A stretch of DNA of 64,000 bases from NCBI RefSeq assembly GCF_001889545.1, contig NZ_CP018194.1, forward strand, positions 1,710,501 through 1,774,500. Direction: 5' to 3'. Origin of the DNA: Granulibacter bethesdensis (GTDB lineage: Bacteria; Pseudomonadota; Alphaproteobacteria; Acetobacterales; Acetobacteraceae). Each line of letters begins with the position of its first letter. The first letter of the stretch is position 1. The notes under the pieces were generated by a model, which saw only the letters and a list, made by a program, of their open reading frames with translations, was not told the origin of the DNA and ran no database searches. Shown here in pieces: positions 46,450-54,362 of this stretch. A program made the position numbers and the translations under genes.

Positions 46450-47475
46450 TCAGTAATATTTGTAGCCAAACTTGTTTATCTCTTCCTGACGCTTTTTCTC
46501 GGCCTGAATGGCATTTTTCAGGGAAGACAAGCCATCCTGCGCTTCCTTGCCCACCGCTGCAGAAAAGAATTCGAGGGAGACAAGGTTGATCGTCGATGTC
46601 CATGTTCCCACCTCAGCATTCTGATCCGGCATTGTATCGCCATTATGCTCGATAGTATCGACACGGAATTCCTTGTAAGCCTTAGCCTGCTGAAGCAATA
46701 CTCGATCACCCGGGTTGAGATCAGGCCGCATCAGCGAATACACCTGCACACCTTCCACAGGCCCAACACCGGAGACCAGTTCCTTGAGGTACGGGTTATC
46801 CGCGGGATTCAAATCTCTTATGATAGCAGAACTCCGTGGCCCCTGGACGGTTTTTTCTATATAACGGATCAGCCCTGTTTCCATGCTCAGAAGGACAGGA
46901 GGACGAGTGGTCGTCTCCCCATTTCTGGTCACCTGAATCGTTTTGTTCTGAACAGAATATTGCAAGCCGACAGAATGGCAGATGCCCTCGAGCATATCTT
47001 TTGCCGATCCGTAAAAGCTGAAGCCGCTTTTCAGACGTCTGTCGCCAATGCCATCTGCCATGTTCAATGTCATTTTGGCGTTTCTGGCCGCTGCTTCAAT
47101 GATGTCCCTGACCGCAATTCCTTTTTCCCCTGTAAAGCTTATCAGCGATCTGGATAAAAGGTCAGAGCCATCGAAGCCTATAACGGTAACAATATAGTCG
47201 GCGTTTCTGTGGGAGCTTTTTATTGTGTATGGGGAACCAGAGAAAGCCAGACTAAACGGTCCGGATTCATAACCACAATATACTTCCATATCTTGAGAAT
47301 TTTCTATAATACGCAATGATTGTTGTGATAAATTATACAAATCTATTTTGATACTATTTCCTGAATTATTATACATTCTTTTGATATTTATTTTAGATTT
47401 TATGTTTGTGTATTTCACAACTCCTTGTTTAGACGTAAAAATAATTTCGTATTTTCTATTGTTTAGAGAAATCAT
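46450..47475 (-). CDS. baseplate hub protein, copy A (full length)
   Basis: A 341-residue gpD/gp27-like hub. Family-like segments are ADYIVTVIGFDGSDLL, VRDIIEAAARNAKMTLNM, FSFYGSAKDMLEGICHSVGLQYSVQN and PVEGVQVYSLMRPDLNPGDRVLL. The start ATG overlaps the stop of the exported-protein gene upstream (ATGA). The N-terminal 60 residues differ from copy B far more than the next 120, which are nearly identical in DNA. The closest relatives in this window are copies B (48075-48632) and C (50914-51834). Confidence 0.8.
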   Translation of the reverse strand: MISLNNRKYEIIFTSKQGVVKYTNIKSKINIKRMYNNSGNSIKIDLYNLSQQSLRIIENSQDMEVYCGYESGPFSLAFSGSPYTIKSSHRNADYIVTVIGFDGSDLLSRSLISFTGEKGIAVRDIIEAAARNAKMTLNMADGIGDRRLKSGFSFYGSAKDMLEGICHSVGLQYSVQNKTIQVTRNGETTTRPPVLLSMETGLIRYIEKTVQGPRSSAIIRDLNPADNPYLKELVSGVGPVEGVQVYSLMRPDLNPGDRVLLQQAKAYKEFRVDTIEHNGDTMPDQNAEVGTWTSTINLVSLEFFSAAVGKEAQDGLSSLKNAIQAEKKRQEEINKFGYKYY

Positions 47476-48036
47476 TCTACCACTTCCCCATCTGAATGAC
47501 ATGTTTTATGAAATATTTCCTTCAAAAATGTACCTGCAACCTCTTCGCCATACAATGTCCATCCTCGACTTGATTTGATAGCAAATTCTCTTCTTGGTAT
47601 ATCATTATTTAATATTTCTTCCGTTGTCATGCATACAAACCAATCTCCTTGTTCGTTAATAGTGACATGCGACTCTGACCAATAAATCTTTGGATTTCTT
47701 TTCTTAAGTTCATCCCAAAAAGACTGTGTAAAAAGATTTTCTTTTTCTCCACGATAAAGATGATATGGACCGGGCGGCACGTCATATTTTTGGCGCAGTT
47801 TTCCCAGTATTTCCGGGGTCAGCTTGCTTTCTATAGCCTCGTTCTTTTTTTCCCGACGCTCTATTTCCTCCTGCAGGCCCTTCTGTAATCTGTTCAGTAG
47901 CTTCGGGTCCCACACATCCGCAACAGCGATGCCACAGGATAAGCTGCTACCTAAAAGAACCGCGGCAAAAACAAGGTTTTTGTATTTCATTGTCTGATAC
48001 ACTCCATTTTATTGCTCTCATCTCCTTTGCTATCAT
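46936..48036. repeat. direct repeat, copy A (about 1.1 kb)
   Basis: This stretch matches 48093-49193 at a constant offset of 1157 bases, over its whole length. The two ends (46936-47285 and 47600-48036) are nearly identical; the centre (about 47290-47590) has diverged to roughly three-quarters identity. Confidence 0.9.
47472..47990 (-). CDS. exported V-P-x-G-P-Y family protein, copy A
   Basis: A 172-residue protein with a signal peptide (KYKNLVFAAVLLGSSLSCGIAVA) and a mature domain having KLTPEILGKLRQKYDVPPGPYHLYRGE, then GDWFVC and, near the end, KTCHSDGEVVE. The two mature cysteines could form a disulphide in the periplasm. No known family recognised. Three more paralogues lie in this prophage (48629, 51831, 53150). 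It overlaps the hub A start by four bases, so the pair is made together. The GTG at 48002 is a less likely start. Confidence 0.7.
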   Translation of the reverse strand: MKYKNLVFAAVLLGSSLSCGIAVADVWDPKLLNRLQKGLQEEIERREKKNEAIESKLTPEILGKLRQKYDVPPGPYHLYRGEKENLFTQSFWDELKKRNPKIYWSESHVTINEQGDWFVCMTTEEILNNDIPRREFAIKSSRGWTLYGEEVAGTFLKEIFHKTCHSDGEVVE

Positions 48037-48038
48037 AC

Positions 48039-48076
48039 AGAAAGCGCACCACACCATCCGGTGTAATGCGCTTTCT
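48039..48076. other. composite hairpin between the two repeat copies
   Basis: AGAAAGCGCA (48039-48048) pairs with TGCGCTTTCT (48067-48076), with an inner perfect stem ACACC/GGTGT and a four-base loop. The truncated hub B ends inside it. It separates cassette B from exported protein A. Confidence 0.75.
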
Positions 48077-48632
48077 ATATGATAATCGTGTCAATCGTTT
48101 TGTTCTGAACGGAATATTGCAAGCCGACATGGTGGCAGATGCCTTCGAGCATATCTTTTGCCGATCCGTAAAAGCTGAAGCCGCTTTTCAGACGTCTGTC
48201 GCCAATGCCATCTGCCATGTTCAATGTCATTTTGGCGTTTCTGGCCGCTGCTTCAATGATGTCCCTGACCGCAATTCCTTTTTCCCCTGTAAAGCTTATC
48301 AGCGATCTGGATAAAAGGTCAGAGCCATCGAAGCCTATAACGGTAACAATATAGTCGGCGTTTCTGTGGGAGCTTTTTATTGTGTATGGGGAACCAGAGA
48401 AAGCCAGACTAAACGGTCCGGATTCATAACCACAATAGACTTCCATATCTTTAGATTTTTCTATTATACCTAATGATTTTTCTGATATATTATATAAATC
48501 TATTTTGATACTATTGCCTGAATTATTATACATTCTTTTGATATTTATTTTTGCTTTTATATTTTTATATTTTACCACTCTTTCGTCAGACGCAAAAATA
48601 AATTCATATTTTCGATCTTGTAAAGAATTCAT
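48075..48632 (-). pseudogene. baseplate hub protein, copy B, truncated
   Basis: A 185-residue frame equal to the first half of hub A. It matches copy A up to VGLQYSVQNKT and then ends IDTIII within nine codons, because the 1.1-kb duplication stops there (48093). The C-terminal half needed for a working hub is missing. Its own N-terminal region (NSLQDRKYEFIFASDERVV) differs from copy A. It overlaps the upstream exported-protein gene by four bases. Confidence 0.8.
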
Positions 48633-49193
48633 TCTACCACCTCCCCGTCCAAATCACATGCTTTATCAAATATTTGCATCAAAAATTTACCTCCAAACTC
48701 TTCATCATACAAAGTCCATCCCTGACTTGATTTGATAGAAAGTGCTCTTCTTGGTATATCATTATTTAATATTTCTTCCGTTGTCATGCATACAAACCAA
48801 TCTCCTTGTTCGTTAATAGTGACATGCGACTCTGACCAATAAATCTTTGGATTTCTTCTCTTAAGTTCATCCCAAAAAGACTGTGTAAAAAGATTTTCTT
48901 TTTCTCCACGATAAAGATGATATGGACCGGGCGGCACATAATATTTTTGGCGCAGTTTTTCCAGTATTTCCGGGGTCAGCTTGCTTTCTATAGCCTCGTT
49001 CTTTTTTTCCCGACGCTCTATCTCCTCCGCCAGCCCCTTCTGTAATCTGTGCAGTAGCGCCGGGTCCCACACATCCGCAACAGCGATGCCACACGATAAG
49101 CTGCTACCTAAAAGAACCGCAGCAAAAACAAGATTTTTATATTTCATTGTCTGATATACTCCATTTTATTGCTCTCATCTCCTTTGCTATCAT
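48093..49193. repeat. direct repeat, copy B (about 1.1 kb)
   Basis: Second copy of the tandem duplication at 46936-48036, separated by a 56-base spacer with a hairpin. It carries the first half of a hub and a full exported-protein gene. Confidence 0.9.
48629..49147 (-). CDS. exported V-P-x-G-P-Y family protein, copy B
   Basis: A 172-residue paralogue of copy A, nearly identical for the first 130 residues and then different (RRALSIKSSQGWTLYDEEFGGKFLMQIFDKACDLDGEVVE against copy A's RREFAIKSSRGW...). The signal peptide, PPGPY and GDWFVC are kept. It overlaps the truncated hub B by four bases. The gene itself is intact. Confidence 0.7.
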   Translation of the reverse strand: MKYKNLVFAAVLLGSSLSCGIAVADVWDPALLHRLQKGLAEEIERREKKNEAIESKLTPEILEKLRQKYYVPPGPYHLYRGEKENLFTQSFWDELKRRNPKIYWSESHVTINEQGDWFVCMTTEEILNNDIPRRALSIKSSQGWTLYDEEFGGKFLMQIFDKACDLDGEVVE

Positions 49194-49285
49194 CAAGCGT
49201 CGAGGCCAGTGCTCCACACATGATCAACAATGTGCAGCACAGATATGAACGCCTCACCTCCACTCCCTTCCGCCTGTTGATCGTT

Positions 49286-49319
49286 CCACGGATGATGCAG
49301 AGTATGCATCATCCTGTGG
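49286..49319. terminator. hairpin between the J gene and exported-protein copy B
   Basis: CCACGGATGATGCA (49286-49299) pairs with TGCATCATCCTGTGG (49305-49319), 10 perfect bp plus an outer CCAC/GTGG. It lies 36 bases past the J gene stop; no strong T tract. The rest of 49194-49354 shows nothing else. Confidence 0.65.
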
Positions 49320-49354
49320 CACAATTATGATCCTCCGATCTCTGCTATTTCGAA

Positions 49355-50818
49355 TCACGAAACATAGATACGTGTGGTATCGAAGATTGCACGCTCACGG
49401 GCGCCGATGGAGATATTGGCCTGCGTATAGGCTCCGCTGGCTGGCATTGTTGCAGGGTCGTTGCTGACGGCAAGGCTGAGCGTGAGGGATGCAATGCCGC
49501 TGACTGTTTCGTAAATCGGGCCAAGGAAACGCTGCACTATCACATCCTCGGCAATATCGAGCGTAGCCCCGGTATCATTCAGGGATTGCTGGATACGCAG
49601 CAGACCATCAGCGGGAAATGTTTCCTCGCTCAATGTCGTCACCTTGCAGGTGATCCAGATATAGCGCCGCACCGGCCTGGTGAAGCCTATGTTGCACCAT
49701 TCCGCGCCGTTGCGTACGCCGGTGCTGATCTGCACGATCTGGCTGTTGAGGCCGTATGCGGTGATACCGGCTGGCTTCACGGCCTGAATCTGCGCAGCGA
49801 CGGCGGCGTCTTCTCCGCCCTCGACAATGCATTCAACGCTGTGCGGGGGGCGTCCGTCGGCATCGACGGAGGCTGTATCGTTTTCGATCACCATCGCCGT
49901 GGTGACACCTTGCACATTCTGAAGCAGGCTGGCCCGGATAGAGGGCAACGTCCCTGCCCCCAACCGATAGACGCCGCGCGCATAACGTGCCCGCAAGGCT
50001 GAATCGGTCTCATAAAGCCGGCCCGGCGTGGCATCCTGAAGATTAAGAAGACGTTTGAGGCCGGAGATCGTGTTGCTGATCGTGGTGATGGAGTTTGCAG
50101 GCGCGGTATAAGGCCCGTAATCACGCGCAATAAACAGACCGGGGGTTCCCATCTCCGTCATGATCAACAGGGAGGATGTGGCAACGCTGATTGTCCTGCG
50201 TCCATCGGTAACCATACGCAGAACTGCGCTGCCGCCACTTCCCTGCACACTGGCATTGTATCCGGCAGCAGAGACAGCAGCCACGAGCTGCGCCAGAATG
50301 GCCGGGGCATTGGCCGAGGCTGCGGTGATGCTGAAACTGACAGAGTTCAGCACAATAGAGTAGCTTTGCCCCGCCACAGCGCTGCTGACGCCGATGGAGA
50401 CATCGGCCAGAGTATCAGGGCTGATTTCCGTATCAGCGGCGAGCAGAAAACGCGTCAGCCCGGCCTGCTGAGGGGCTGCTGTTCCGGCGGGCACCAATGT
50501 ACCTGCATCGCCGTACAACACGCAGTATACCTGCGAGCGCGTGGCCTGAAGCCGGGTGACACCGGTGAAGGAAACGGCCTTGTCCAGATTGCTGCCGCTG
50601 GCGGTGGCTGGATACATGGCGTTATAGACGCCCTCGGCCATTTCCCACAGCGCAGCCTCTCTCTCCGCAAAGGTGGCGACGATCTGACCGAGGACGGTAT
50701 CAGGCTGGGTTGCGATCTCCGCCCCGAATGCATTTTGCAGGGTGGTGATGATCTCCGCCCCGATATCGCTCATGCGGCGCTTGATGAAACCGGACGGGGT
50801 GATGCCATAGCTGGTCAT
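49355..50818 (-). CDS. baseplate J-like protein
   Basis: A 487-residue gpJ-type wedge protein. The N-terminus has FIKRRMSDIGAEIITTLQNAFGAEIATQPDTVLGQIVATFAEREAALWEMAE, the hallmark of the family, followed by YPATASGSNLDKAVSFTGVTRLQAT and TSVAVSG-type beta domains. GRLYETDSALRARYARGVYRLGAG is the conserved baseplate_J core. The ATG at 50818 has AAAGGAAAAAG upstream; a GTG at 50848 lies inside the terminator repeat and is unlikely. Confidence 0.9.
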   Translation of the reverse strand: MTSYGITPSGFIKRRMSDIGAEIITTLQNAFGAEIATQPDTVLGQIVATFAEREAALWEMAEGVYNAMYPATASGSNLDKAVSFTGVTRLQATRSQVYCVLYGDAGTLVPAGTAAPQQAGLTRFLLAADTEISPDTLADVSIGVSSAVAGQSYSIVLNSVSFSITAASANAPAILAQLVAAVSAAGYNASVQGSGGSAVLRMVTDGRRTISVATSSLLIMTEMGTPGLFIARDYGPYTAPANSITTISNTISGLKRLLNLQDATPGRLYETDSALRARYARGVYRLGAGTLPSIRASLLQNVQGVTTAMVIENDTASVDADGRPPHSVECIVEGGEDAAVAAQIQAVKPAGITAYGLNSQIVQISTGVRNGAEWCNIGFTRPVRRYIWITCKVTTLSEETFPADGLLRIQQSLNDTGATLDIAEDVIVQRFLGPIYETVSGIASLTLSLAVSNDPATMPASGAYTQANISIGARERAIFDTTRIYVS

Positions 50819-50842
50819 GAAACTTTTTCCTTTCAGGAAAAC

Positions 50843-50880
50843 AGACACAAAAAAAGCCGCATCCGGTGACGGAGGCAGCT
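50843..50880 (-). terminator. 38-bp direct repeat, copy 1, an intrinsic terminator
   Basis: Identical over 38 bases to 52441-52478. On the minus strand it reads as an imperfect GC-rich hairpin (GCTGCCTCCG / CGGATGCGGC) and then seven T. It lies between the hub C stop and the J start, 25 bases before the J ATG. Confidence 0.85.
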
Positions 50881-50913
50881 GCGAAGAAAGACGGTGGATG
50901 GTGGGGAGGAGAG

Positions 50914-51834
50914 CTATTCAACTAGAGTGATCGTTGATGTCCATGTTCCAAGTTCTGTTTCTTTTACCGGCATGCTGTCACCATTATGTTCAATCGTATC
51001 AATACGGTATCGTTTAGTTCCGGTGTTGGGATTCTGGATCCTGACCATATCGCCTGGCATTAGATCCGGTCGCATTAATGAGTAAATTTTTAAGCCTTGC
51101 TCCGGAGCATCGGCCGAAACAATATTTTTTATATAAGGATTATTTGTTGGATTAATTCCCCTCGTAAAAACAGAAGCTCTGGGTGTTTTATAAATCATGT
51201 CAATATAGCGGATTAAACCATTTTCCATTGTTAACAACGTATCCACAGTAGAAGAACTGTTGTTTTTTTTACTGATCTGAATAACCCCATTCTGAACAGA
51301 GTATTGAAGTCCTTCCGCCTTACAGGCATCATCAAGCATATCTTTGGATGAACCATAGAAACTATATCCATGTTTCCAAGCACGCCGTCCAATATCTGGG
51401 GCCATTTTCAGATTTAAACGTGCATCTCGTGCAGCAGCCTCAATAATATCCCTCACATAAACCCCATTTTCCCCTGTATAACTAGATAGTGAGTGAGATA
51501 AAATATCATTTCCATCAAATGCTACAATAGAAGTTATATAATCAGCATTAATATGATAAGTCTTTAGAGAATCAACTCTCCCTAAAAAGGCAAGAAAAAT
51601 TCTCTCTTCGTAACCTATATATAATTCCATCTTATTTGATTTTAAAATAAAATTTAAACTCAAATTATCAATGTTACAAATATTTAATTCTATATTATTT
51701 CCACTATTACTATATTTTCTCTTTATATTAAAAAATACTCTTAGTTTTTCAATAATTAATACATCATTATTTGTAGAATAAAATTTTACTATTATTTTTC
51801 TTTCTGATAAATTCATTTTTTGTAAGTATTTCAT
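50914..51834 (-). CDS. baseplate hub protein, copy C
   Basis: A 306-residue paralogue of hub A, quite divergent in sequence and very AT-rich. It keeps ADYITSIVAFDGNDILSHSL, VRDIIEAAARDARLNLKM, YSFYGSSKDMLDDACKAEGLQYSVQNGVIQI, APEQGLKIYSLMRPDLMPGDMVRI and ends at GTWTSTITLVE; hub A continues 35 residues further with a lysine-rich tail. Its start overlaps the exported-protein C stop by four bases. The pair is bounded by two copies of a terminator repeat. Confidence 0.8.
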   Translation of the reverse strand: MKYLQKMNLSERKIIVKFYSTNNDVLIIEKLRVFFNIKRKYSNSGNNIELNICNIDNLSLNFILKSNKMELYIGYEERIFLAFLGRVDSLKTYHINADYITSIVAFDGNDILSHSLSSYTGENGVYVRDIIEAAARDARLNLKMAPDIGRRAWKHGYSFYGSSKDMLDDACKAEGLQYSVQNGVIQISKKNNSSSTVDTLLTMENGLIRYIDMIYKTPRASVFTRGINPTNNPYIKNIVSADAPEQGLKIYSLMRPDLMPGDMVRIQNPNTGTKRYRIDTIEHNGDSMPVKETELGTWTSTITLVE

Positions 51835-52355
51835 TCTATAATCTCCCCATCAGCACGGCAAGCTTGCAGCATAATTGGCATATAAATTTTATCTCCAACC
51901 TCATTTGAATATAAAATCCATCCATTACTAGATTTTATTGCATTTATCCAATATTTTGCTCCGCTTTTTAGAATCTTTTCAATATTAATGCAAGAAAACC
52001 AGTCCCCACTATCATTAATGGTTGCATAAAATAGAACTGTATGGAAGTCTGGATATTTTCTCTGGATCTCCTCCCAAAAATCATTATTTATTTTTTCTGC
52101 AATTTTTCCCCTAAAATTATGATATGGACCTGCAGGGACACTATATTCCCTTTTCATCCTTTCAATCATTTCCGGTGTCTGCTTATTTTCTATTTCCTGA
52201 TTATGAAGCCTTTCTTTTTCTTTTTGGATAAAAAAATCACGTTCATATCTTTCTAAATCTTTCTGATCCGCGACATCCGCTAACGCGGGTATTGAGACAC
52301 ACGATGTAGAAAATACTAGCAACGCAGTGCATAGATGTTTAGCATTTACCATCAT
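51831..52355 (-). CDS. exported V-P-x-G-P-Y family protein, copy C
   Basis: A 174-residue, AT-rich paralogue. Signal peptide (KHLCTALLVFSTSCVSIPALA), then KQTPEMIERMKREYSVPAGPYHNFRGK, GDWFSC and a terminal QACRADGEIIE. AAAGGAG lies five bases before the ATG. It overlaps hub C. Same two cysteine positions as the other copies. Role unknown; proposed as a partner of the adjacent hub. Confidence 0.7.
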   Translation of the reverse strand: MMVNAKHLCTALLVFSTSCVSIPALADVADQKDLERYERDFFIQKEKERLHNQEIENKQTPEMIERMKREYSVPAGPYHNFRGKIAEKINNDFWEEIQRKYPDFHTVLFYATINDSGDWFSCINIEKILKSGAKYWINAIKSSNGWILYSNEVGDKIYMPIMLQACRADGEIIE

Positions 52356-52440
52356 TGAAACTCCTTTTGATCTTTTGACCTACGATACCGATTATGCACC
52401 CTCTTATGGCAGGATTATGCTCCGGGATCGAGACGAACGA

Positions 52441-52478
52441 AGACACAAAAAAAGCCGCATCCGGTGACGGAGGCAGCT
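52441..52478 (-). terminator. 38-bp direct repeat, copy 2, an intrinsic terminator
   Basis: Perfect copy of the repeat at 50843-50880, here between the spike 1 stop and exported-protein C. The two copies bracket cassette C (exported protein plus hub) exactly. Confidence 0.85.
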
Positions 52479-52508
52479 TACAAAAGCCCTGACAGAATCA
52501 GATAAAAA

Positions 52509-53108
52509 CTATGCAGAAGGTGGCCCGGATCGTCCGGAGCCAGGCTGAACACCGGTATGGGTATGGGTGCTGGTCGAAATGCTGTTAAACACCGCATCCT
52601 GATCACCCGTCACCTTTCCCTTGATGCTCAATCCACCGGGTGCATTCAGCACAATGCCGCCGGAGGGCGTAATTTCCATGGAGGCAGAGCCGAACGCAAT
52701 CACCATATTCTCTGCATGCGCCGGATCTGTCGCAGCCCCGTGATTCAAACCCGGCACCGCAATAGCGTCAGAGATGTTGCTTTGCCGGAAATCATCAACG
52801 ACATCATCACCGCGATCCAGCCAGTTTTCCAAAGATCGCTGACAGAAATGCAGCATGACTCCATCCCCCGGATGCAGCGGCCAGGTGATCGCAACGCCGC
52901 CCCCAGTCGGAAACACCACCGGCACAGACACCACGCGCGGTGCTTTCAGAACGATCCCCTCCGGCGAGGTTTTGGACAGGGAAAGCTGCACCACCGCCCG
53001 TCGCGTTGCCGGATTATAGGAAACAATCGTCCCAGGCATTGTCGTGTTGATCCGATCGCAATGCAATGCAATCATGTTTTTAAAAATTTGTTTGATATCT
53101 ACAGTCAT
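52509..53108 (-). CDS. baseplate central spike protein (Gp138-N type), copy 1
   Basis: A 199-residue spike paralogous to 45826-46428, with INTTMPGTIVSY, WPLHPGDGVMLHFCQRSLENW and the H-x-H-T-G-V-Q-P-G-S-G tip (THTHTG). GAGGAG precedes the ATG at 53108. It follows exported-protein D by 41 bases. Confidence 0.85.
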   Translation of the reverse strand: MTVDIKQIFKNMIALHCDRINTTMPGTIVSYNPATRRAVVQLSLSKTSPEGIVLKAPRVVSVPVVFPTGGGVAITWPLHPGDGVMLHFCQRSLENWLDRGDDVVDDFRQSNISDAIAVPGLNHGAATDPAHAENMVIAFGSASMEITPSGGIVLNAPGGLSIKGKVTGDQDAVFNSISTSTHTHTGVQPGSGRSGPPSA

Positions 53109-53149
53109 AATCAAAACTCCTCACAACGATTTTTGATAGTTAACACTGA

Positions 53150-53824
53150 CTATTCAGCAATTTCGCCATTTGAATAACAGGCCTTTTTCTCTATCTCGTT
53201 GAAAAAGCTTCTTCCAACCTGAAAATTATCAATCATCCATCCTTCGCTTGACATAATCCAATCGTGCCGCTGTTGGTAGCCATTCTTCAGGTTGAGCCAG
53301 GCAGAATAACAGACAAACCATTGCCCATTGTCATTGATACTGATGTGACCAGATGGCTTCATAAGATCATTACCTTCAAAGCTGATAGCCAATTTATCCT
53401 CGAATTTTTTGAATAGTTTTTCTTTTTCTTTCCCTCTGTATTCATAATAGGGGCCAGGTGGAACGACGCATTGTTTTCTTAACTCTTCAAGCTCTTCTGG
53501 TGTCCGATTTTTTTCAATCGTTTCCAAATATTTTTCATCACGCAGATATTGCCTATAATTGATTTCATTCTGGATCAGCCTTCGCTCTCTTTCTGATTTT
53601 GTTTCAGGGATCTCAGTACAACGCTTGGTGACATCGGTGTATTGGTTTTGATAAAAACATTCCCCGTATACTTCACAAAATCTGTGAATATCACCGGGTG
53701 TATCTTTATCCATGTCGATGACGCGGCTGCTTCTCTCGACACAAATTTTTTCGGCCAAAGCAGGAAAACAAGTCAGGCCCACGCATAGCATCACCGCCAG
53801 ACCGGCAAGATTTTGATGTTTCAT
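53150..53824 (-). CDS. exported V-P-x-G-P-Y family protein, copy D (extended)
   Basis: A 224-residue member with a signal peptide (HQNLAGLAVMLCVGLTCFPALA) and an extra cysteine-rich N-terminal stretch (KICVERSSR, HRFCEVYGECFYQNQ, KRCTE) missing from the other copies. It keeps RTPEELEELRKQCVVPPGPYYEYRGK, GQWFVC and a terminal KACYSNGEIAE. Unlike A-C it precedes a spike, not a hub. Function unknown. Confidence 0.65.
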   Translation of the reverse strand: MKHQNLAGLAVMLCVGLTCFPALAEKICVERSSRVIDMDKDTPGDIHRFCEVYGECFYQNQYTDVTKRCTEIPETKSERERRLIQNEINYRQYLRDEKYLETIEKNRTPEELEELRKQCVVPPGPYYEYRGKEKEKLFKKFEDKLAISFEGNDLMKPSGHISINDNGQWFVCYSAWLNLKNGYQQRHDWIMSSEGWMIDNFQVGRSFFNEIEKKACYSNGEIAE

Positions 53825-53893
53825 CGTCATAACCTCTTCACTGAAATCCCGGATCGAGCCCCATGAACGCGTCCTGTCTCCCGACGCATCCCT

Positions 53894-53940
53894 GGGAGAG
53901 AGAGGGGGGGGGAATAGCTTTACTCTCCCCCCCCACTCCC
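53894..53940. terminator. G-run/C-run hairpin before exported-protein D
   Basis: Eight or nine G (53904-53912) face eight C (53927-53934) across a 14-base loop, with an outer GGGAG/CTCCC. It lies between the wedge gene stop and exported-protein D. Such a run may also vary in length by slippage. Confidence 0.6.
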
Positions 53941-53945
53941 CCTTC

Positions 53946-54320
53946 TCATGCCCCCCCGATGCCGAGCGGGATGATGTCCGACACCATCCCGAACCGGGTG
54001 CGGGCAGAGAACACGATGGACAGGGTTCGGCTCGGACGATCCAGAGTCGCGGTCAGGCTTTCGATCGCCTCCACATCCGGAACGGAGGTGATCGCCGCCG
54101 CAAAAATGGACTGCAAAACGACCCGCTGAGGCTCCTTGACCAGCACATTTTGCAGGTAAGGTATTCCGAAATCGAGGTCCAAAAACCACTCTCCACGCCA
54201 TGCCCGGAGGGTGATTCCGATCTCCTGACGTACTCTGGCCAACCCATCGGAGAGAATCAGGTCTCCATTGGTCAAAACAACGTCCCGAGTCGCATTCGAC
54301 AGGAGGATATCGTAGCCCAT
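53946..54320 (-). CDS. baseplate wedge protein, gp25/gpW type
   Basis: A 124-residue protein with GLARVRQEIGITLRAWRGEWFLDLDFGIPYLQNVL, the conserved gp25-like core, and VPDVEAIESLTATLD. It joins the wedge to the sheath end. AAAGGA precedes the ATG at 54320. A hairpin and an exported-protein gene follow, interrupting what is usually a wedge-J run. Confidence 0.85.
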   Translation of the reverse strand: MGYDILLSNATRDVVLTNGDLILSDGLARVRQEIGITLRAWRGEWFLDLDFGIPYLQNVLVKEPQRVVLQSIFAAAITSVPDVEAIESLTATLDRPSRTLSIVFSARTRFGMVSDIIPLGIGGA

Positions 54321-54362
54321 GCTAAATCCTTTCATATTTTACGTTAAAAGCCCTCCGCCTGC

